DNA of 64,000 nt from Aquipseudomonas alcaligenes (GTDB lineage Bacteria; Pseudomonadota; Gammaproteobacteria; Pseudomonadales; Pseudomonadaceae), in assembly GCF_900156545.1 (NCBI RefSeq), contig NZ_FTNW01000006.1, forward strand, positions 296,078-360,077, read 5' to 3'. This document shows positions 10,359-17,711 of this stretch, in pieces. Both the position numbers and the translations under genes were made by a program. The notes under the pieces were generated by a model. It saw only the letters and a program-made list of their open reading frames with translations, did not search any database and had not been told where the DNA came from. Position 1 is the stretch's first letter; every line of letters starts with the position of its first letter.

Positions 10359-11282
10359 ATGACCTCCAAGCTGGAACAACTCAAGCAGTACACCACCGTG
10401 GTCGCCGACACCGGCGACCTCGACGCCATCAGCCGACTCAAGCCGGTGGATGCCACCACCAACCCCTCGCTGCTGCTCAAGGCCGCCGCCCTGCCACGCT
10501 ATGCCGAGCTGCTCGACCAGGCCGTGGCCGGCTGCGCTGGCGACCTGGGCCTGGCCTGCGACCGCTTCGGCGTGGCCGTCGGCCAGGAAATCCTCAAGGT
10601 GATTCCGGGGCGCATCTCCACCGAGGTTGACGCCCGCCTGTCCTTCGATACCCAGGCCACCCTGCGCCGCGCCGAGCGCCTTGTCGGCCTTTACGACCAG
10701 GCCGGTATCGGCCGCGAGCGCGTGCTGATCAAGATCGCCTCGACCTGGGAAGGCATCCGCGCCGCCGAGCAACTGGAAAAGGCCGGCATCCAGACCAACC
10801 TGACCCTGCTGTTCTCCTTCGCCCAGGCCGTGGCCTGCGCCGAGGCCGGAGTATTCCTTATCTCGCCCTTCGTCGGACGCATCTACGACTGGTACAAGAA
10901 GGCCGAGGGCCGCGACTTCGTCGGCGCCGAGGACCCGGGCGTGAAGTCCGTGTCGCGCATCTACCAGTACTACAAGGCCAACGGCTACGGCACCGTGGTG
11001 ATGGGCGCAAGCTTCCGCAACCTGGGGCAGATCGAGCAGCTGGCCGGCTGCGACCGCCTGACCATCAGCCCCGAGCTGCTGCAGCAGCTGGCCGATGATC
11101 AGGGCCAGTTGCCGCGCCAGCTCAGCGCGGGCGTCGGCGAGGCGCGCCAGACGCTGGACGAGAGCGCCTTCCGCTGGGCGCTGAACGAGGACGCCATGGC
11201 CACCGAGAAGCTGGCCGAGGGCATTCGCCTGTTCGCCCGCGACCAGGAAAAACTGGAAGCGCTGCTGGCCGCTCGCCGCTAG
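10359..11282 (+). CDS. tal: Transaldolase
   Basis: 307 residues, class I aldolase of the non-oxidative pentose phosphate pathway, interconverting sedoheptulose-7-P plus glyceraldehyde-3-P with erythrose-4-P plus fructose-6-P. The family signatures DATTNPSLLLKA and KIASTWEGIRAAEQLE are present; the Schiff-base lysine is K125 in RVLIK. SPFVGRIYDWY and VMGASFRN also match. It is followed immediately by a strong bidirectional terminator and probably shares a transcript with dusA. Confidence 0.96.
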   Translation: MTSKLEQLKQYTTVVADTGDLDAISRLKPVDATTNPSLLLKAAALPRYAELLDQAVAGCAGDLGLACDRFGVAVGQEILKVIPGRISTEVDARLSFDTQATLRRAERLVGLYDQAGIGRERVLIKIASTWEGIRAAEQLEKAGIQTNLTLLFSFAQAVACAEAGVFLISPFVGRIYDWYKKAEGRDFVGAEDPGVKSVSRIYQYYKANGYGTVVMGASFRNLGQIEQLAGCDRLTISPELLQQLADDQGQLPRQLSAGVGEARQTLDESAFRWALNEDAMATEKLAEGIRLFARDQEKLEALLAARR

Positions 11283-11295
11283 TCCCGGGGCAAAC

Positions 11296-11331
11296 AAAAA
11301 GGGCGATATCCGCGGGGATATCGCCCTTTTT
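11296..11331. terminator. Bidirectional intrinsic terminator between tal and rssC
   Basis: A long perfect stem (AAAAAGGGCGATATCC / GGATATCGCCCTTTTT) with A and T runs on either side, serving both convergent genes. Confidence 0.92.
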
Positions 11332-11348
11332 CATGCGCGTTGGCTCGG

Positions 11349-11843
11349 TCAACTGCGCTCGAGTGCGTTCACCAGGTCGTGAAAGGCTTCGCGGTTGGAC
11401 TCGTTGAGCCCCATCAGGATGCGGTGCGCCTCCAGTACCTTGGCCTTGACCACCTCTTCCGACTGATCCTGCGACGGCAGGTCACTCAGGCATTCCGGGC
11501 AAGGAATCGGACGATCGACGATATTGAACACCTGATCGAAGCCCATCGACTGCAACAGACGGGTGATGTCCTCGTGGGTGGTGACCACGGTGGGCAACAG
11601 GCCGATCTTCTGCCGCGACAGAATGGACAGCTTGGCCAGCAGCCCGAGAGTGGTGCTATCGATACTGCGGGTTTCCGTCAGATCGATGACGATCGCCGAG
11701 AAATTCAGCGCCGAGAAGATTTTTTCGATCGTTGAATCCAGCGCCGAACACAGGGTCAGGCGGACTTCGCCAATGAACTTCAGAACGAAGGTACCGTCCT
11801 GCTCGGCGAACTGGATCCTACCGGGGCTATTCCCAGGATTCAT
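11349..11843 (-). CDS. rssC: STAS-domain anti-sigma factor antagonist RssC
   Basis: 164 residues. A STAS domain (about 8-110) carries the phosphorylatable-serine region IDSTTLGLLAKL, as in SpoIIAA/RsbV-type partners. A C-terminal tail follows with paired cysteines (CPECLSDL). Its ATG overlaps the rssB stop by four bases. In Pseudomonas this pair is annotated RssB/RssC and is linked to control of RpoS; RssC would be the substrate of the RssB PP2C phosphatase. The role is inferred from family and neighbour. The two cysteines suggest a possible metal or redox element not typical of minimal STAS proteins. Confidence 0.88.
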   Translation of the reverse strand: MNPGNSPGRIQFAEQDGTFVLKFIGEVRLTLCSALDSTIEKIFSALNFSAIVIDLTETRSIDSTTLGLLAKLSILSRQKIGLLPTVVTTHEDITRLLQSMGFDQVFNIVDRPIPCPECLSDLPSQDQSEEVVKAKVLEAHRILMGLNESNREAFHDLVNALERS

Positions 11844-13024
11844 GCAAGGTTCCTGCTCAACACCAGCAAGGCAATATCATCCGGCATATCGCGCAGATTG
11901 GCCAGCCCGAACACCTGGCGCAGGCCATCCAGCGTGCCTCCGGCCTCGCTGACCAGCCTGGGCAGCGCGGCTTCCTTCTCTTTGAGCGTGTCGCCAGGCA
12001 AAAGATCCAGAATGCCGTCGGACATCATGCTCAGGCTGAAGGATGGCGGCAGCTGCATCACCAGATCGTTGTAGCTGGCTTCTTGGAACAGCCCCACCGG
12101 CAGGCCACGACCCTCCAGATAGCGGGCCTCGCCCTCGCTGAACAGCACCGGCAGCGGCAGATGCCCGCCGATGCTGTAGGTCAGCTGGCTGCTCTGCAGG
12201 TCGATCACGCCACCCAGCATGGTCACATGCTTGCCCAGCTTGCAGTTGATCAGGCCACGGTTGATATGGCCGAGCACATCGGAAGGCTTGAACTCGGGCA
12301 ACACACCGTTACGCCGCCATTCGTAGAGCAGGCGCGTGGTCATGAACTTGAGCAGCACGGTGACGAAGGCCGAGGAGGCGCCATGGCCGGAAACGTCGGC
12401 CAGGTAGAAGGCGACCCGATGCTCGTCGACACGGAAGTAGTCGGCGAAATCGCCAGACAGGTACAGCGACGGGATGATCTGATGGGCGAAATGCAGGCCG
12501 TCCGCCTCCCAGGGTGTGGTCGGCAGCATGTTCATCTGCACCTGACGCCCGGCGTTCTGATCCTCCTGCAGCAGGTGCAGGCTGGCCTGCAACTCGCGGT
12601 TGGCCGCCTCCAGCTTCTCGCGGTAGCGCTGGTTCTCCAGGCGCAGGCGAGACCGATCCAGCGCGCGATGCACCGAGTGCTCCAGCACAGCCAGGTCTTC
12701 GAGGGGTTTGATCAGGTAGTCGGCAGCGCCCAGACGCAGGGCTTCCACCGCGTCGCTCATGACCCCGGCGCCGGACACCACGATGACCGGCATCTCGCTG
12801 TTGATCTGACTGATCCGGCGGATCAGTTCGAGACCGTCGATCTGCGGCATGCGCAGGTCGCAGATGATCAGGTCGGGCTGTTCGCGCTCGAACACTTCCA
12901 GACCCTGCAGTCCGTTTCCGGCCTGCAACACCTGGAAACCACTGTCCTCTAGATAGGCGGCGAGACTCGCTCGCACCACCTCGTCATCATCGATAAGCAG
13001 CAGCTTGGCGCTGGGTTTGTGCAT
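11840..13024 (-). CDS. rssB: Response regulator RssB with PP2C phosphatase domain
   Basis: 394 residues. A receiver (about 5-125) has LLLIDDDE, phospho-acceptor D56 in LIICDLRMPQIDG and the KPLEDL lysine. A coiled-coil linker runs about 128-165. A PP2C/SpoIIE-like domain (about 170-394) has the metal-binding motifs DFADYFRV, ADVSGHGASSAF, MMSDGILDL and MPDDIALLVL. Unlike E. coli RssB, whose C-terminal PP2C-like domain has lost its catalytic residues, these aspartates are retained, so an active phosphatase acting on RssC is expected. The start is ATG 13024; an in-frame extension to 13075 lacks a ribosome-binding site. Transcribed divergently from the PilZ gene. Confidence 0.9.
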   Translation of the reverse strand: MHKPSAKLLLIDDDEVVRASLAAYLEDSGFQVLQAGNGLQGLEVFEREQPDLIICDLRMPQIDGLELIRRISQINSEMPVIVVSGAGVMSDAVEALRLGAADYLIKPLEDLAVLEHSVHRALDRSRLRLENQRYREKLEAANRELQASLHLLQEDQNAGRQVQMNMLPTTPWEADGLHFAHQIIPSLYLSGDFADYFRVDEHRVAFYLADVSGHGASSAFVTVLLKFMTTRLLYEWRRNGVLPEFKPSDVLGHINRGLINCKLGKHVTMLGGVIDLQSSQLTYSIGGHLPLPVLFSEGEARYLEGRGLPVGLFQEASYNDLVMQLPPSFSLSMMSDGILDLLPGDTLKEKEAALPRLVSEAGGTLDGLRQVFGLANLRDMPDDIALLVLSRNLA

Positions 13025-13170
13025 GGGCCATCCAGGCAAACGACGCCGGAAAATGATTGGGTTTGCCATCCGCACACAGAAAAAACAGCTGCACTCGGAC
13101 GATTCACGGCGCAGACGGTACTCCCATCTTCCGGGTGATTCAAGCCGCCTGCCGATTGTCGCCCGGCGCC

Positions 13171-13199
13171 TTTACACCTCAAATCGACGGGGGTTATAA
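13171..13199 (+). promoter_or_regulatory. Putative sigma-70 promoter of the PilZ gene
   Basis: TTTACA (13171-13176), 17-nt spacer, TTATAA (13194-13199), 40 bases before the PilZ start codon. Confidence 0.6.
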
Positions 13200-13239
13200 G
13201 ACCCTCGGGGAGCGCCCTTACAACAAGAGGATAGGGTCC

Positions 13240-13539
13240 ATGAGCCAGAACGATCGTGCCTACAGCGAGAAGCGTGACTTCATCCGCATGCAACTCGAAA
13301 CCCCGGTGACCCTGCATCACGCCGGCAAGGAAATCCAGGCCCTGTGCCTCGACCTGTCCAGCACCGGTATGCAGGTGGAGGCCAACTGCCAGGTCGCCAT
13401 GGGTGACCAGGTGAAAGTGCACATTCCGTCCGAACACAGCGAACTCAAGGGCCTCGACGCCCACGCCGAAGTGGTGCGCGTTACTCCACTCGAAGATGGC
13501 CGCACAGCGATCGGCCTGGCGATACTGTCGATGAGTTGA
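13240..13539 (+). CDS. PilZ domain protein
   Basis: 99 residues, essentially a single PilZ domain. The c-di-GMP binding motifs are visible: RxxxR as KRDFIR near residue 11, and DLSSTGMQVE (D/NxSxxG) near residue 40. The protein is therefore expected to bind cyclic di-GMP and act on a partner; it has no output domain. ATG 13240 follows GAGGATAGGG. A longer frame upstream lies over the promoter and is rejected. An HD-GYP protein and SagS are encoded in the same window, but no direct link is shown by the sequence. Confidence 0.88.
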   Translation: MSQNDRAYSEKRDFIRMQLETPVTLHHAGKEIQALCLDLSSTGMQVEANCQVAMGDQVKVHIPSEHSELKGLDAHAEVVRVTPLEDGRTAIGLAILSMS

Positions 13540-13543
13540 AACG

Positions 13544-13569
13544 AGAAAGGCGGCCTAGGCCGCCTTTCT
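13544..13569. terminator. Hairpin terminator between PilZ and mlaA genes
   Basis: Perfect 12-bp stem AGAAAGGCGGCC/GGCCGCCTTTCT with a 2-nt loop. The T tract is short in both directions, so efficiency is uncertain. Confidence 0.65.
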
Positions 13570-13588
13570 GCTGTTTGCGCTGGACGAA

Positions 13589-14290
13589 TCAGAAGTCGTC
13601 CACCACCTCGCCGTCCTTCACACGGAACTCGCGGTTCTGCAGATAGGCATTGCGGACGAAGATGTACTTGTCACCGCTGACCATCTTCTCCGCCGACAGC
13701 AGGCTGGCGCGGGTATCGACCACGTTGACCGCGCGGGTGACATTACGCGTCGGCACATGGTCGATGTAGGGGTAAGGGCCGAGGAAGCTGTCCGGGATCT
13801 TGGCCGGAGCGTCGCGCAGGCTGCTCGGGCCGAGGAACGGCACCACCAGGTACGGGCCGCTGCCCAGGCCCCAGGCCCCCAGGGTCTGACCGAAGTCTTC
13901 ATCGTTGCGCTGCAGGCCCATCTCGCTGGCCACATCGAAGAAGCCGAGCAGACCGAAGGTGGTGTTGAAGATCAGGCGGCCGCCATCAACACCGGCGTCG
14001 TGCACCTTGCCCTGCAACAGGTTGTTGGCCAGGTTGGTGACGTCGCCGATATTGCGAAACACGTTGTGCACGCCATCTTCGAGGAATTGCGGGGTTACAG
14101 CCTGGTAGCCCTTGGCAACGGGCTTCAGCGCATAGGTGTCGAGGGTGTCGTTGAAGCTGAAGACCGGGCGATTGAAACCTTCCCAGGGGTCTTCCTCGGC
14201 GGCATTCGCCGCCAGCGGCAGTACAGCCAGCACGGCGCAAGCGCACAGGCGGCCCAGACGATCGAGCCAGCTCGCTTCGATCACTCGCAT
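13589..14290 (-). CDS. mlaA: MlaA/VacJ family phospholipid-transport protein
   Basis: 233 residues. Family signature EEDPWEGFNRPVFSFND directly after a signal peptide, then TNLANNLLQGK, FNTTFGLLGFFDVA and GPYLVVPFLGPSS, all as in MlaA, the outer-membrane partner that removes misplaced phospholipid from the outer leaflet with OmpC-type porins and MlaC. The start is ATG 14290, preceded by GGGGAG at seven bases; upstream ATGs at 14305 and 14329 lack a ribosome-binding site. The leader ends ANA-AEED, a signal peptidase I site, and no lipobox cysteine is present at the mature N-terminus, although many homologues are annotated as lipoproteins. It is not clustered with mlaFEDCB. Confidence 0.88.
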   Translation of the reverse strand: MRVIEASWLDRLGRLCACAVLAVLPLAANAAEEDPWEGFNRPVFSFNDTLDTYALKPVAKGYQAVTPQFLEDGVHNVFRNIGDVTNLANNLLQGKVHDAGVDGGRLIFNTTFGLLGFFDVASEMGLQRNDEDFGQTLGAWGLGSGPYLVVPFLGPSSLRDAPAKIPDSFLGPYPYIDHVPTRNVTRAVNVVDTRASLLSAEKMVSGDKYIFVRNAYLQNREFRVKDGEVVDDF

Positions 14291-14406
14291 TTGCAGTCTC
14301 CCCATCGCATCAGTAGTGTGGCGGCGCAACGCCGTCCGGAAATCCTTCCAGGCCGCGCAGTATAAACATCGCGGCCTGATAAGGCAGCAGCATAGCGGAC
14401 TCCAGC

Positions 14407-14814
14407 ATGCCGGATAAACGCCTACTCCACACCGCCCACATTCCCGTGCGCTGGGGCGACATGGACAACTACGGCCACGTCAACAACACCGTGTACCTGG
14501 AATACGTCCAGGAGGCACGGGTGGACTGGTTCACCCGCGTCGGCATTCACATCGATCATGCGCCTCAGGGGCCGGTGGTCCTGCAAACCTTGCACACCTA
14601 CCTGAAGCCGGTGGTGCACCCGGCCACCGTGGTGATCGAACTCTACGCCGGCGCGGTTGGGCGCAGCAGCTTGGTGGTGGAGCACCGTCTGCGCACCCAG
14701 GAAGATCCGCACAACTGCTATGGCGAGGGCCACTGCAAGCTGGTCTGGATCGACCATGCCAGCGGCACCTCGGTGCCGGTGCCAGAAGACCTGCGCCAGG
14801 TCATGGGCGCGTAA
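14407..14814 (+). CDS. Acyl-CoA thioesterase, 4HBT hot-dog fold
   Basis: 135 residues. The YbgC/4HBT-type signature is near the N-terminus: VRWGDMDNYGHVNNTVYLEYVQEAR with the catalytic Asp in WGDMD. Predicted to hydrolyse acyl-CoA thioesters in the cytoplasm; the chain preference cannot be read from sequence. It lies 56 bases before the HAD-like gene on the same strand and is divergent from mlaA. Confidence 0.85.
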   Translation: MPDKRLLHTAHIPVRWGDMDNYGHVNNTVYLEYVQEARVDWFTRVGIHIDHAPQGPVVLQTLHTYLKPVVHPATVVIELYAGAVGRSSLVVEHRLRTQEDPHNCYGEGHCKLVWIDHASGTSVPVPEDLRQVMGA

Positions 14815-14870
14815 CCGGATCGTCATACGCGCTCGTTACCCTGCCCCGACCGCTTCGGGAAACGAGCCCC

Positions 14871-15521
14871 ATGCCAGAGTCCCCGTTCACTGCCCTGCTC
14901 TTCGGCCTCACCGGCTGCCTGGTCGACCATGGCGCCCGCACCCTGCCGGTCGCTCTGCAACACAGCGGCCTGAGCGATCCCCAGGACCCGCGCCTGTTGC
15001 CGGCCCTGCAAGCCAGCGCCGCCGAGCGCGCCGAGGCCCTGCCCGGGATAGTCGAGCTGCTGCAGCGGCTGCACACCCGCCATTTGCCCCACGCCTGGCT
15101 GGACGAACTGCCTGATGCCGTCACCCAAACCCTGGCCAGCGCCCTGCCACGCGGCGTTCGCGGTTGTCGCCAGCAGACTGCGCGCCGCTGGCCGGCGCCG
15201 GATGCCATCTGGCACGCTCTCAGCGAACTCGAAGTGGAGCGCCTGGACGGCTGCGTGCTGATCGCCAGCGAGCCACGCCTGCTGCAGGCCGGGCTTAACG
15301 CCGGTCTCTGGTGCGTCGGCCTGGCCGCCTGCGGCCCGCTGTGCGGCCTGGCGCTGGGCGACTGGCAGGCGCTGTCCGCCGCAGAGCGCGAAAAACTGCG
15401 CGCCCAGGCCACCCTGGAGCTGTACCGCCTGGGCGCACACTCGGTGATCGATCATCCCGGCGAGCTACCCGCCTGCCTGGATGACCTGGCCATACGCCGC
15501 AGCAAGGGCGAAAAACCCTGA
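14871..15521 (+). CDS. HAD-superfamily-like protein lacking the catalytic aspartates
   Basis: 216 residues with the general layout of a phosphonatase/PhnX-like HAD hydrolase. The N-terminal motif that should read D-x-D-G-T reads FGLTGCLVD, so the nucleophile and acid/base aspartates are replaced by Gly and Thr. Later elements remain: ALPGIVELLQRLH, a cap-like region, and a C-terminal GAHSVIDHPGELPACLDDLA segment resembling the PhnX end. The protein is therefore probably not a phosphohydrolase of the usual mechanism. It follows the thioesterase gene and precedes the DUF4404 gene, an arrangement shared with P. aeruginosa as I recall it. Function unknown. Confidence 0.75.
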   Translation: MPESPFTALLFGLTGCLVDHGARTLPVALQHSGLSDPQDPRLLPALQASAAERAEALPGIVELLQRLHTRHLPHAWLDELPDAVTQTLASALPRGVRGCRQQTARRWPAPDAIWHALSELEVERLDGCVLIASEPRLLQAGLNAGLWCVGLAACGPLCGLALGDWQALSAAEREKLRAQATLELYRLGAHSVIDHPGELPACLDDLAIRRSKGEKP

Positions 15522-15641
15522 CATCCAAAACTTGTCCTGGATCAGGCAGGCGCAAAGGCCATGGATTAACCTTCAGGCAGAGGGAGCGAACCCGCACACG
15601 ATGTTCGGGTCAACTCTGCAGTAGCCCAGAAGGAGACGACC

Positions 15642-15905
15642 ATGTCCGCACGCCTGCAGCAACATTTCCAGCAACTGCGCGAAGAGCTCGCCGCCGATAT
15701 CCCGCTGGACGCGGATGACCGCGCCGCGCTGCTTGAACTGATGCAGGAGATCGACCTGAAGCTGGCCAAGGAGCTGGCCAGCGATCCCGACGCCACCCTG
15801 GTCGACGGCGTCAACCTGGCGGTGGAGCGTTTCGAGAGCCAGCACCCGACCCTCACCGGCACCCTGCGCAATATCCTGCAGAGCCTGGCCAACATGGGCA
15901 TCTGA
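15642..15905 (+). CDS. DUF4404 family protein
   Basis: 87 residues, acidic and almost entirely helical, with no signal or membrane segment. The composition and the LQQHFQQLREEL... FESQHPTLTGTLRNIL pattern match the DUF4404 family. Strong ribosome-binding site AAGGAG before ATG 15642, and a terminator directly after the stop, so it is probably a well-expressed single gene. Function unknown. Confidence 0.82.
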   Translation: MSARLQQHFQQLREELAADIPLDADDRAALLELMQEIDLKLAKELASDPDATLVDGVNLAVERFESQHPTLTGTLRNILQSLANMGI

Positions 15906-15919
15906 CCCGAGCGCCCAAC

Positions 15920-15945
15920 AAAAAGCCCGCATTCGCGGGCTTTTT
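15920..15945. terminator. Bidirectional intrinsic terminator between DUF4404 gene and queF
   Basis: Stem AAAAGCCCGC/GCGGGCTTTT with a 4-nt loop and T run on both strands. Confidence 0.9.
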
Positions 15946-15947
15946 CG

Positions 15948-16775
15948 TTACTGGCGCACCAGCCGACGGTTGTCCGGCGCGATGGCCTCGGTGCTGCGGT
16001 AGGGGTTGATGTCAAGCCCGCCACGGCGCACATAGCGGGCATACACCGTCAGCCGCTCGGGCTGCAGCAGGCGCTGCAGGTCGAGGAATACCCGCTCCAC
16101 GCACTGTTCGTGGAAATCCTGGTGCTGGCGGAAGCTCACCACGTAGGCCAGCAGGCTCGCCGCATCCAGGCGCGGGCCGTGGTAGTCGACGACCAGCGTG
16201 CCCCAGTCCGGCTGGCCGGTGACCGGGCAGTTGGATTTCAGCAGGTGGCTGTAGAGCACCTCCTCCTCCAACTCGTCAGCGCAGCGCAGCAGCTCCGGCC
16301 GAGGATGGGCGTAGTCGCTGACCGCGATATCCAGGCCGTCGATGCAACGCCCCGGCAAAGTCGCCACGCCCTCGGCGGCCACCTCGTCGAGGCTGCGCAC
16401 GCGCACGCGCACCGGCGCACCGGCGCAGGCAGACAGGTCGCGGACCAGCACAGTCTCGACGTCCGCCGCGCTGGCGTAGGCGCTCTGGTTCAGCGAGTTG
16501 AGGTAGAGCTTGAACGACTTGGACTCGATGATGTTCGGCGAGTCGGCCGGGATGGCGAACTCGCCGATGGCCACCACCGGCTTGCCGGAGGGCGTCAGCC
16601 AGGACAGCTCGTAGCAGTTCCAGTAGTCCACGCCCTGGTACGGCAGCTTGCCGGCCTCCAGCCCCAGTTCGGCCCACTTGGTGGTGCGGGAAATGGGGAA
16701 CAGCAGTTCGGGGGCGTACTGGGAAACGTACTCGCTGGATTTGCCCAGCGGCGAGTGTTCGGCGGGATGCTGCAT
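15948..16775 (-). CDS. queF: NADPH-dependent 7-cyano-7-deazaguanine reductase
   Basis: 275 residues, the long (two-domain, E. coli-like) QueF that reduces preQ0 to preQ1 in queuosine synthesis. Conserved N-terminus HPAEHSPLGKSSEYV, the QueF motif ESKSFKLYLNSLNQ near residue 84, and catalytic cysteine C183 in LLKSNCPVTGQPDWG. The stop lies three bases past the shared terminator. Upstream (16776-17006) is a repeat-rich space. Confidence 0.96.
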   Translation of the reverse strand: MQHPAEHSPLGKSSEYVSQYAPELLFPISRTTKWAELGLEAGKLPYQGVDYWNCYELSWLTPSGKPVVAIGEFAIPADSPNIIESKSFKLYLNSLNQSAYASAADVETVLVRDLSACAGAPVRVRVRSLDEVAAEGVATLPGRCIDGLDIAVSDYAHPRPELLRCADELEEEVLYSHLLKSNCPVTGQPDWGTLVVDYHGPRLDAASLLAYVVSFRQHQDFHEQCVERVFLDLQRLLQPERLTVYARYVRRGGLDINPYRSTEAIAPDNRRLVRQ

Positions 16776-16840
16776 GGCGGTGGCCTGAGAAACGAAAAAC
16801 GGCGGGCATTGTACCCCATGCCCGCCGCCCTCTCGTCACC

Positions 16841-16899
16841 GTAGCCCGGATGCAATCCGGGAAGCAGACTAAAAAGCCCCCGGATTGCATCCGGGCTAC
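16841..16899. repeat. 59-nt palindromic intergenic repeat, copy 1
   Basis: Two perfect inverted 21-nt arms (16841-16861 and 16879-16899, beginning GTAGCCCGGATGC) around a 17-nt spacer. Each arm is itself a hairpin (CCCGGAT-GCA-ATCCGGG). The same arms with a different 17-nt spacer recur at 55653-55711. REP/MITE-like dispersed element between queF and copB. Confidence 0.85.
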
Positions 16900-16910
16900 A
16901 AGCTGGCTTA

Positions 16911-16981
16911 CCCCCTCTTCCGTTCACGGGAGAGGGCTGGGGAGAGGGCAAATGACCCATTGCCCCTCTCCCCCAGCCCCT
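16911..16981. repeat. CT/GA-rich inverted repeat next to the 59-nt element
   Basis: GAGGGCTGGGGAGAGGGCA (16932-16950) is mirrored by TGCCCCTCTCCCCCAGCCC (16961-16979). The first part (CCGTTCACGGGAGAGGGCT) recurs at 55765-55783. No other function is visible in the remaining 16776-17006 space. Confidence 0.7.
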
Positions 16982-17006
16982 ATCCCACAGTTGAGAGGTG
17001 GGTGAT

Positions 17007-17711
17007 TCACAGCCAGAACTTCAACCCCACCACCCAGGCGCCCTCCTCGTCATGCTCGCCCTCCTCGCGCAGCCAGTCGCCGGTGCGGCCATAGGTCTTC
17101 TCCCAGACATAGCCGACATAAGGCGAGAACTGCGGGCTTACCCGGTAGTTCAGGCGCAGGCCCGCCTCCAGGGTGCTGCCACCGGCGCCGACGCCCAGGT
17201 CGCGGTCGTCGGCCAGGGCCAGGTCGTATTCCAGCTTGGGCTCCAGCACCCAGCGCTGGGTCAGCAGCAGCTCGTACTCGGCCTCGACGCGCAGCGAGGG
17301 GTCGCCGCGCTCGCTGACGAACAGGTTGGCGTCCAATTCGATCCACTGCGGCGCCAGGCCTTTCACACCGAGTACCGCGTAGCTGCGCTGCGGCCCCGAC
17401 TGGTCGTCGTGGCGCACGCCGGCCTGCCAGTCGAAGAACTCGCTGGCCATGCGCCGGTACAGCAGCTGGGTCTCGCTGGACTCGGTGGGGCCGCCATCAG
17501 CGCGCTCGCCGCTGCTCTTCAACACGGCCTTGTGCAGGTCGTTGCCGTAGGTCGCCTCCAGCTCCCAGGCCAGCGCCTGCTCATCGCCGTCGAAGCGCTG
17601 CTCCAGGTGATCCACGGCCAGATTGGCCACCGGCATGGCATCCATATGTTGCTCCATGGCCAGCGCCGGGGTGGCCAGCAGCAGCGCCGGCAGCAGATTA
17701 ATGATGCGCAT
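17007..17711 (-). CDS. copB: Copper resistance protein B (outer membrane)
   Basis: 234 residues. Signal peptide MRIINLLPALLLATPALA, then a beta-rich CopB domain with LAWELEATYGNDLHK, AVLGVKGLAPQWIELDA and PQFSPYVGYVWEKTYGRTGD, ending in the aromatic-terminated strand VVGLKFWL, as in outer-membrane barrels. Predicted to bind or sequester copper at the outer membrane. The N-terminal Met-rich linker is very short (MEQHMDAM) compared with P. syringae CopB. ATG 17711 lies 14 bases inside the end of copA, with AAGGAG in the copA tail, so translation is coupled. Last gene of copI-copA-copB. Confidence 0.9.
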   Translation of the reverse strand: MRIINLLPALLLATPALAMEQHMDAMPVANLAVDHLEQRFDGDEQALAWELEATYGNDLHKAVLKSSGERADGGPTESSETQLLYRRMASEFFDWQAGVRHDDQSGPQRSYAVLGVKGLAPQWIELDANLFVSERGDPSLRVEAEYELLLTQRWVLEPKLEYDLALADDRDLGVGAGGSTLEAGLRLNYRVSPQFSPYVGYVWEKTYGRTGDWLREEGEHDEEGAWVVGLKFWL

